A stretch of DNA of 64,000 nt from Acrasis kona (taxonomy: Eukaryota; Heterolobosea; Eutetramitea; Acrasida; Acrasidae): positions 1 to 64,000 of the forward strand of contig JAOPGA020000476.1 in the NCBI GenBank assembly GCA_026419775.2, written 5' to 3'. The notes below the pieces were generated by a model. That model was not told the DNA's origin. It searched no databases and was given only the letters and a program-made list of their open reading frames with translations. Both the position numbers and the translations under genes were made by a program. Position 1 is the stretch's first letter. Every line of letters starts with the position of its first letter. Positions 54,359 to 62,300 of the stretch are shown here, piece after piece.

Positions 54359-55213
54359 TCATCTTTTATCACAGTCCTCACCGGAGATGTCAATTACAAC
54401 ATTATTTAAGGCTTCATCAATATCATCCATATTATCAAAGAAGTCGGCATCTGTGGTAGGTAAGCCAGGCAGTAACGCAGCAGGCCAAGGATCGACTATA
54501 CTGTTGGTCAGAGACAAGGGAGAATCAGCGATACCAGCCTTGCGAAACTCCATGAGGTATTGATCAAATTTACCAGGTTTGAAGTTTGCCAACACTCTAT
54601 TCTCCCCGGTATAGTCTTTGTCTTGATTTACTACCCTTGGATTTACCCTGCCACTTGTTATTCCCCTATCTCTTCTCTGTAGAGGTCCCTGCATCATAAC
54701 TACATCTCCTACAGAACGGTTGTTCTTCTTTCTGGCCATAAACACTAGTGTTGACTTTTTATATCCTTTTCGGAGTCTAGTGTGAATTAGACTTGTGGCT
54801 AACGCACCAACACTAATTGAGCGGCTGGCTACATCAATTTGTATCACCATGCCTTTTGAATTACCGTTTTCTTTGTGAGAAGCGGGTAGGCTGTTGTAAT
54901 TTTTCCACATCACCGATTTGAATGGAAAGTCTCTTCTTCTTCTGACACCTTCATGATATGTCACTGTTGCATGGCAACTGCAACATTTAAGAATAAAAAT
55001 AATATCCTCAAATATTGTATTTGTTCTGAACTGTTTAGTGTAGAAGCATGCTGTGAATACGGAATTCCTGGAGCATGGTACCATGTTTCTTCTGAAAAGA
55101 TTATGTGTCAAGTCTATTTCGTCATTGTCAATGTCACACGTTATTTCATCATAAATGGTAGTGTTTAGTTCAAAATTATCGTCTGTTGAATCGATCAAAA
55201 TTGGACTGGTCAT
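54359..55213 (-). CDS. Hypothetical 284-residue protein
   Basis: Uninterrupted frame from ATG 55213 to stop 54359. It has an Asp/Thr-rich start, a Cys-rich patch (C-C-S-C-H) near residue 77, an Arg-rich middle with K-K-N-N-R-S, and an acidic C-terminus with I-D-I-S. I recognise no domain. It sits in an accessory region between an Arp gene and transposon debris, so it may be a mobile-element or lineage-specific gene. The region upstream (55214-55464) shows no other gene. Confidence 0.45.
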   Translation of the reverse strand: MTSPILIDSTDDNFELNTTIYDEITCDIDNDEIDLTHNLFRRNMVPCSRNSVFTACFYTKQFRTNTIFEDIIFILKCCSCHATVTYHEGVRRRRDFPFKSVMWKNYNSLPASHKENGNSKGMVIQIDVASRSISVGALATSLIHTRLRKGYKKSTLVFMARKKNNRSVGDVVMMQGPLQRRDRGITSGRVNPRVVNQDKDYTGENRVLANFKPGKFDQYLMEFRKAGIADSPLSLTNSIVDPWPAALLPGLPTTDADFFDNMDDIDEALNNVVIDISGEDCDKR

Positions 55214-55464
55214 TTGCTAAATAATAATATCTAGTATTTCAAACTTTCTTTTGGGTTTGTGGTTACTTAAACTTAATGATATTTTTTTTTTGGGTCAACG
55301 GGAAAATGGAAGTAGGTCAACTGTATGGTTGAGTGAACGAGAATTTTCGTGTGAGACACTTCCAAATCAATAGATGGCCAATTCTTTTCTGGCAGTCAAC
55401 GAGTCAAACCACTCACACAATGCTCATCCTAAAGAAAGGTTTTTTAAAGTATTTTGTTTATTGT

Positions 55465-55625
55465 CTAAGCATACAAGCAATGGTCAAAAGAATCAAAGCA
55501 CTTGTGACGCATGCATTTTCCACACTTTTCACACCCATACACTCCTTGCACGGGCAATGTCGTAGCTGCCTCCAATAACACACAACACAGTTGCCTCTTC
55601 CTTTCTGAAGCTTCTTACAGCACAT
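55465..55625 (-). pseudogene. piggyBac-like transposase C-terminal zinc-finger relic
   Basis: On the reverse strand one frame has G-N-C-V-V-C and, after a frame change, another has Y-G-C-E-K-C-G-K-C-M-x3-C-F-D-S-F-D-H-C, ending at a TAG (55465-55467). Spacing and residues resemble the C-terminal cysteine-rich (cross-brace) finger of piggyBac-type transposases, which has R-x-C-V-V-C then Y-x-C-x2-C-x-x-x-L-C ... C-F-x2-F-H. Two frames are needed, so it is a relic. The catalytic domain is not found upstream. Confidence 0.4.
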
Positions 55626-56669
55626 TTCAAATTAATAAAAGGTAAACTATTAAGGTAAGAACGTTATGCTTCGTAAAGCACGCCTTTATGCTTAGGATTA
55701 TAGAAAGCACACATTATTTTTATCAGCCTGCTCAGGTAGCGACTATCGATTGTTAAAAAAATTGGCTCATTCGACGACTTGGGATTAATAGATTACTTGG
55801 GTTACGAAGTGAGAAAGAGAGTAAAAACAAATATGGGCTCGTCGCACGGCTCTCACCTCCACATAGCATCGAAAGATATCCAGCGCTTACAAACATTATA
55901 CAACACCCGGGACAGCAGGGCAAAACAATGTCCAAACAATAACCTGAATCAGGGGAAATACGGTCTAAACCTATGCAGTTACTACTATATGATTAATGTG
56001 TTACTACTATATGATAATATATAGAGCGGGTTAACCAACATATTATCCACGCAAACGATAACAAGAAGCCCCGCATAGAAACACCTAATGCATTATAATA
56101 TAGTGCAGATTAATCCACATACTACAATCCCCATAATCTCTCACAAGTTGCGTGAAGACGATCTTCCAGTCCCCAAATCTTAGTGATGCCGCACTATCAC
56201 CTACTATCGCCATGTTGATCAATTTATCAATGGATGCATCCGGATCCTTGAAGTAGATTTAATTCCTTTCCTCGAAGAGGTCTAATCTCTTCTCCAACAA
56301 AACGATGCGTTCCATGTATTCATTTATTAGAGCGGTTGCTTCTAATTGTAGAATTTTATCTTCGTGAACGGAGACCAGATCCTCCACAATCTGCAGACGT
56401 CTGGTAGCATGCCTTGTGCTGACGGAGGGTCTCTTGCACTGGTAGTGGATAATATATCATTCATGTTTGGTTTTGGTTCACAAATTTTGTTGTCAGTGAT
56501 TACATATAGTTTGTAGCTAGGATGGATATCCCTTCGGAGCATCCTGTTGTCACAGCTTGGCCACCAATATTGCGTCGCCTTCAAGATCCGCCCTAAGAGT
56601 AAGAGATAATTATAAATTAGAGATGAAAATTTGATTTTCTATTAAAGAAAAGCATATGAACTTAATCAC
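55626..56669. other. Accessory spacer without a firm gene
   Basis: Several short forward and reverse frames are present but none is convincing by composition or domain. A reverse frame at 56342-56584 has a Trp-Trp-Pro-Ser start and no ATG. I see nothing else. Confidence 0.4.
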
Positions 56670-57197
56670 ATGACTTCGGCTGTTGCATATACTAAATTAA
56701 GTCGCTTGATTCAGAAGTTACGTGATGATAAGCTTCTTGTTAATCGGTCAAAGTCCTTGATTGTGCCTACTCGCCAAATTGATTATTTGCAGTATAGGTT
56801 GGATTTAGAGAGACATCAGATTTTCGGAACCGGTTTGTCTCAACGTATTCGTGATTTACGCTCTGATTTGTTTTCAGTTCCTGTTGACGATCGTTTAGAT
56901 GCATTAGAACATTTTGCCAGCACATGGCATGCTGATGTGCCTAGTCGGTCACTACGTAGAGAGGTTTGCTCTATTCTGCAGGCTATGCGATCCTCTCTTA
57001 AAAGTAACCAAGATTTTGTTGGTTTTAGAGACGCTGCTGTGCGCTTGGTTGATCAATGTTTGTGTATCTCTAACGTGGAGACACACTTAAATTACTACGA
57101 CAACGTTTGGCTGTGTATACCTAAACGTGGAAATAAAAGTACTTACTGTTATAGTATACTTCTTATACACTTAATAAATGCTTCTACGTTACGTTGA
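56670..57197 (+). mobile_element. Reverse transcriptase-like retroelement fragment
   Basis: From the ATG at 56670 the frame codes 175 residues. Early on it contains L-V-N-R-S-K-S-L-I-V-P-T-R-Q-I-D-Y-L-Q-Y-R-L-D, which matches the thumb-proximal motif E region of Ty3/DIRS-like reverse transcriptases (L-N-x-x-K-S-x-x-x-P-x-x-x-x-x-Y-L-G). The YxDD catalytic box is not present in this piece. The rest is helical. Whether it is a DIRS- or gypsy-type remnant is not clear. The frame ends at TGA 57195-57197. Confidence 0.5.
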
Positions 57198-57857
57198 GCG
57201 GTCCTGTTGGGACTGCGCCTGCCTGGTGAGCAACTCTCGATGACATCATCATATGCTCCTGTGGTTGACCTGATCACGTTCACAACCCTTTCTTCGGCTC
57301 CCAGTATAAGGTTTGGAAACGCTTTAAGGTTTGAAGTAGTTATGAATGAAACTTTCTTGTATTATTTGCAGAACGGAGGCTTGACAAGAACCAATAAAAG
57401 CGTTTGCTGTTGTGGTCAGTTCAAAGAATGAAAATGTTGTGATTGGCACTGTAAATTATTTTATGTACATCGATGTTCCTGTTATAAAATGTGTAAAACA
57501 AGACAAATCGTCAGTGTACATCATGAATTTTACACATTCAGTACATACAAAATCAAGTTAGTACATCTAGGAGAGCATGGCAATGTAAGATCAATGATGA
57601 ACAAGATTCCCTGTCGATAATGACTTTGAGTTTAAACAGTACTTCAGGAAATCAAATCTTGATGTGTTATTGGTCGATCAGTCCTTGGAGGCACATATTC
57701 TGTTAAGAGATTTACTAAGTATTAATGCTGTAATGTTGTGTAAAAACTATGAAGTGGAAGGGAAATTAAGATTTAAATTGAAAAACCAAAATAACTATTA
57801 GTGTTTAAGTTATTTTAGTTTCGTATCTTAACCCAGACAGTTCAAATACAACATAAC
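57198..57857 (+). other. Low-confidence stretch before the fusion gene
   Basis: An open stretch of about 65 codons (57598-57801, TAG) reads as a plausible protein, with L-L-V-D-Q-S-L and a basic C-terminus, but no ATG or upstream exon joins it in phase. No other feature seen. Confidence 0.2.
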
Positions 57858-59381
57858 ATGTTTTTCGTTCTAGATGAAGACGTACAAGATGTCTTATCCA
57901 AATGCCTGTGCTTTAGAGAACAAATAAAAGGATTCTTCGCTCCTGATATCACTGATAAACAAAGGACCAGTAGCACAGAGAATGATAGCGGGTATACCAA
58001 TAACGACATTAAGCAACAATTTCAAATTCGAATCAACAAAACCGAGTTTTGTGATGACAACCTTAGTCAATTAGGACTTGCCGCATTCTCATCTTGCTTT
58101 TCATACTGCAGACAATTTCTAATCAACTGGATTCAAACACATCAAAATAAAGCAAACATCACAACCTACCTAATGGACGCATTGAATAAATTTACAGATC
58201 CCACCTTTTCAGTACTCATAGCAACAGAATACTATAGCCACAGTGACGCTATAAACTACTGCCCACCTCATTTAGATAGTGGATTAATCACTTTATGTGT
58301 GTATCCGGAAGAGGGCCTCCAATTGTACAGTGAAGAGAACCAAGCGTGGTTGAACGTTAATGGTCCTAATAAATTTATTTTACTTTTTGGTGAATCTCTC
58401 CAACAAATAACAAATGGCATTGCTCGTGCTAATCTTCACAAAGTTTCTAAAACATCAGTCAACAGGCCCTCACTTGTTTTCAAATTTAGAATGGACCCAG
58501 CTATACTCGGTCCTCGAAATCTGTATGATTACCAAGCCATCTTAGAAGGAGAGCAAAGAAGTGTATATAATCGTGACGAGTCAAAGATGCCAGTAGATGT
58601 GCTAGAGATGGTTTTCTTGTTCCTTCCTTACAATAGTATTTGCACTTGCGAGTTGGTCTCAAAGCACTGGAAAAAAGTGGCTTGTTCGAATTATATATGG
58701 AGGGAGCAATATAAAATGTATTATGGAAAAAATGATGTGATATTAATAGTTGTATCTTGGAAAGATTTTTTTATTAATAAAGTTTGCACGAAACCAAAAC
58801 ATGAACTCCTTCACTCACTGTCTAAATGTGTGTTTGGTTTAATAAAAGTCGATCTCAAACTTGTGGTTGTTGGTGACGGTGCAGTTGGAAAGAGCTGCGT
58901 AACTCTTGGGTTCGCTTTTAGCAGAATTATCACACATAGGATGACGCCATTTAATAATCACACAGTTTTACTAACAATTGATGATGCTCGTGTGCATTTC
59001 ACATTGTGGGACATTGCTGGTTCAACACCTTTCAGCAAGCATTCAAGACATTGGCACTACACTGAAACTGATGTGTTTTTGATTTTGTTTTCTGTGGATA
59101 ATAGAGCCTCCTTTAGAAATGTGAAGACAAAGTGGATGCCCGAACTCAAGAATTATAGCACAGCCCCCGTAATTCTTGTCGGAACTAAAATAGATAAAAG
59201 AAAAACCGAGGATTGTGTAGTATTTGGTGAGGGTTTGGAAATGGCGAAGGACATTGGAGCGTTTGGATATTTTGAAGTATCAAGCTTAGACTTCGAAGGT
59301 GTAGATCGTCTCTTTCGCTGTGCTGCAAGAGTAGGATTGCACCACTGCATCGACATTCCTTATTTAAGCCGTCAAGTGTAG
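57858..59381 (+). CDS. 2-oxoglutarate oxygenase, F-box and Rho GTPase fusion
   Basis: Single exon, 507 residues, ATG at 57858. Residues about 110-215 are an isopenicillin-N-synthase-type 2OG-Fe(II) oxygenase core: P-P-H-L-D-S-G supplies H138 and D140, N-L-H-K-V supplies H194, and R-P-S supplies R203/S205 for 2-oxoglutarate. Residues about 243-290 form an F-box: M-P-V-D-V-L-E-M-V-F-L-F-L-P, then L-V-S-K-H-W-K-K-V and W-R-E. Residues 333-507 are a Rho-family GTPase: P-loop G-D-G-A-V-G-K-S (339-346), W-D-I-A-G (384-388), T-K-I-D (443-446). The GTPase lacks the catalytic Gln, since W-D-I-A-G is followed by S-T, and has no CaaX box. I know no described protein with this order. Convergent with the NHL protein gene, with an 18-base coding overlap at the 3' ends. 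Confidence 0.88.
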   Translation: MFFVLDEDVQDVLSKCLCFREQIKGFFAPDITDKQRTSSTENDSGYTNNDIKQQFQIRINKTEFCDDNLSQLGLAAFSSCFSYCRQFLINWIQTHQNKANITTYLMDALNKFTDPTFSVLIATEYYSHSDAINYCPPHLDSGLITLCVYPEEGLQLYSEENQAWLNVNGPNKFILLFGESLQQITNGIARANLHKVSKTSVNRPSLVFKFRMDPAILGPRNLYDYQAILEGEQRSVYNRDESKMPVDVLEMVFLFLPYNSICTCELVSKHWKKVACSNYIWREQYKMYYGKNDVILIVVSWKDFFINKVCTKPKHELLHSLSKCVFGLIKVDLKLVVVGDGAVGKSCVTLGFAFSRIITHRMTPFNNHTVLLTIDDARVHFTLWDIAGSTPFSKHSRHWHYTETDVFLILFSVDNRASFRNVKTKWMPELKNYSTAPVILVGTKIDKRKTEDCVVFGEGLEMAKDIGAFGYFEVSSLDFEGVDRLFRCAARVGLHHCIDIPYLSRQV

Positions 59382-62300
59382 TTCGACGTCGTTTGGTGAG
59401 CTGGGTGAATTTGGCGATGGGACCTTGGTGTATGCAGTATTTTGATTGCTTGGTGATGTTGTCAAGTTCACGGATTGTTTTTCTGTTTGCTTGCCTCCAC
59501 CACGTACAATGACAACCACGACTATAACAAGGACTACTAACAAGACAATAATAATGACAGCTCCAGCGATTGAACCAATAACAATACCTGCGATCTGACC
59601 TCCAGTCAATCCACCATTACTTGCTGGCGTGGCAGAGCTAGTGCGATCGACTTGCACTGCAACATAATCAGTAGTGTGATTACACGAACAAGAAATTCTA
59701 TCGACCATCACTTGCAAAGTCTTGCATCCATAATTACTATAGTCATTGATCAATGGATTCCAGAATTGACATTCATAGTTGTTGCTCGTGTTGAATTTTC
59801 CAGGAATGGTGAACTTTACATCAGACGTCAATGACTTTAAAGAAAAGGCAGCATCGCAGTTTTCACCGAGATGTATCACGAATAAATTTGACGCTACGAC
59901 TTTGGATGAAGTGTAAATGTTATTTGGCAAGGACATTGCTTTGAAATCGAGAGCAGAGCTACTGCTTCCTAATCCACCAGCGTTAGTAGGAACGATCAAT
60001 TGTGCAACGTTAGTGCTGTTACCGATAGTAGTTCCATCGGATCCAACGTTAAATGAGTAACCTTTGGCAACCAAAACCTTAATAGTAGAACCAATCACTG
60101 CTGGTGCATCACCAGGGCTCATTCCATAAGCAATTCCATCCATCACATTACAAGCAGAGTTGTAAGCCTTTTTAGCTAGCGATACGCTTTGAGCAACCGA
60201 ACGACTACTTCCAGAGAAGGTACTTGTGGTGGTCAAACTGTTTACAACATCAAGAATGATAGAGCTAGTATCGAGCGACAGGAGACCTTTAGAAATGGAC
60301 AACATGCTTTGGATGTTATCCATGGCGTCGGATCTAGCATCAGTGGTTACTGTATCAGGATTACTCACAATAGCTCCAATATTGGTTATAGTACTACCGA
60401 CCGAAGAATCCAAAGCAATAGCAGCAGCGCTTCCTTGAGTAACGTTTGCTGGAATGAATTTAAATGCATTTGAAACGAGCATAAGAGCACTAGTGATGAA
60501 CGTCTGCTGAGCTTGTAATTCCGCAGCGGTGAATCCACAATCAGATCCAGTAAATCCACTATTGCAAGTGCACTTTCCACTACTACAGCTTCCACGATTA
60601 AAGCAATCATTTGGACATGCTCGAGTTGATGAACTACCAGATACACCTTGTTGAGCAGCGACGTTTCGTCTAGCTTCGTTAATCAACGTCACGGCAGCTG
60701 ATATCAAATTAATAATAGCAGGAGTAGGTGCAGAAGTGAGAGGTGCGTTATTGATTTGATCAGCAAAGTAAGAGGTCACTGCTGTGCTGTTTGTGTTGTT
60801 GGCGGCACTACCTATACCAGGGATCACGATCGCACCAACATTAAAAGTAGTCGAATTGGATGCACTGTAGCCCAATCCATTACGAACAACCACCACAAAA
60901 GTAATACTACCACTTCCAGCAATATAAGGAATGCTGATGGTTACCGATGTGTTGGATGAAGCTGGGTTTAAAATCTTCGGAGGTCCATTGTAAACGTAAC
61001 TGTACTCATAGGTCAACGACGAAGAAGTATCGCCGATTATTGGATCAGAGTCACTAAAGCCGACTGAAGTAGCTACGATGCTTGATAATGGTGCTCCTGT
61101 AGATGCACTCAATGATAAACTTCCAGCGACTATTCTATTATTTACGTACGAAACTGAAATGGCATTGCTACCAGGGTTATTTGATGTTGAAATCTTGACG
61201 ACACAATTAATGCCGTAGATACCAGCTACAAGAGTATTCGCTGGTATATACAACGTAGCTTTATCGATTGCAACGCTCGAAGGTAAGCTTGTAGAAGTAC
61301 CATCTGATTGTAAAACTGTCCACGAGTAGGTCGCTCGAGATGGTTCGTATGAGGAGCTCACTGGCACTGCAGTTAAACTCAAACCAGAAGATACAGAAAT
61401 ACTTCCTGACTTTACGCCTGTGATAATGAACACTGGAACTGCTCCATCAACTACGATCAATGTAATTTCGGCGTAAACGTTCATTGTCGTTGATTTTAGG
61501 GTAACTCGTACGATGAAAGTTCCTGCAATCTTTGACGAAACTGTTTGAGTGAGAGAGTTGGTAACAAAATTGAATGGACAATTATCGGGAGTTGTGCATG
61601 CCCAGGTGGTATTTGCTCCCGATGGTACATCAGTGACTGTTGCTTTTAAATTGATAGTAGATCCAACGGATGTTGTGATTTTACTTCCTTGATCAATTTT
61701 GATGGATGGTGCTCTTGGTGGAATAAATGATGTAGGTACTGGTGTTGATGTGGGTACTCTGGTGGAAGTAGGTGCTGCAGTAGATGTTGAATCGGGTACT
61801 GCAGTAGATGTGAACATTGGAGTCAAAGTAGATGCAGTAGATGTTGAATCAGGTACTGTAGTAGATGTAGAGGTAGGAGTAGGCGTTGGAGTAGGTGTAG
61901 GTGTTGAAGTTACGATGGTTGTATAATTTGTGGTGACTGCTCTGATGCGATCGTTATATGTATCTGCAACATAAACAACATTATTGGCATTATCTTGTGC
62001 CACAGAAGTAGGATAGAACAACAAGGCAGCATCCGCCGCAGCCGGTCCACCATCACCACCAAAACCTTGCGCACCATTACTACCACCAGCAAATTTATAA
62101 ATATTTCCATTAGATCGATCAATCACTCTAATTCTATGATTATCATACTGTGCAATAAAGATTAGATTATTAAAACTATCCACAGAGATTCCATAAGGTT
62201 TAGAAACAGGTGCATTAAGAGCAGGTCGAGTGTCACCGAAATTACCTGCATAAGTAGTTCCAGCAACCAACGATATAGCACCACTCGATCGGTCGACTAC

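Noticed and set aside
60189-60473. Forward ORF inside the NHL protein gene
   Set aside because: Antisense shadow; the reverse frame is continuous and domain-bearing.
61699-61926. Val/Gly/Asp forward ORF
   Set aside because: Mirror of the Thr/Pro stalk of the NHL protein on the opposite strand.
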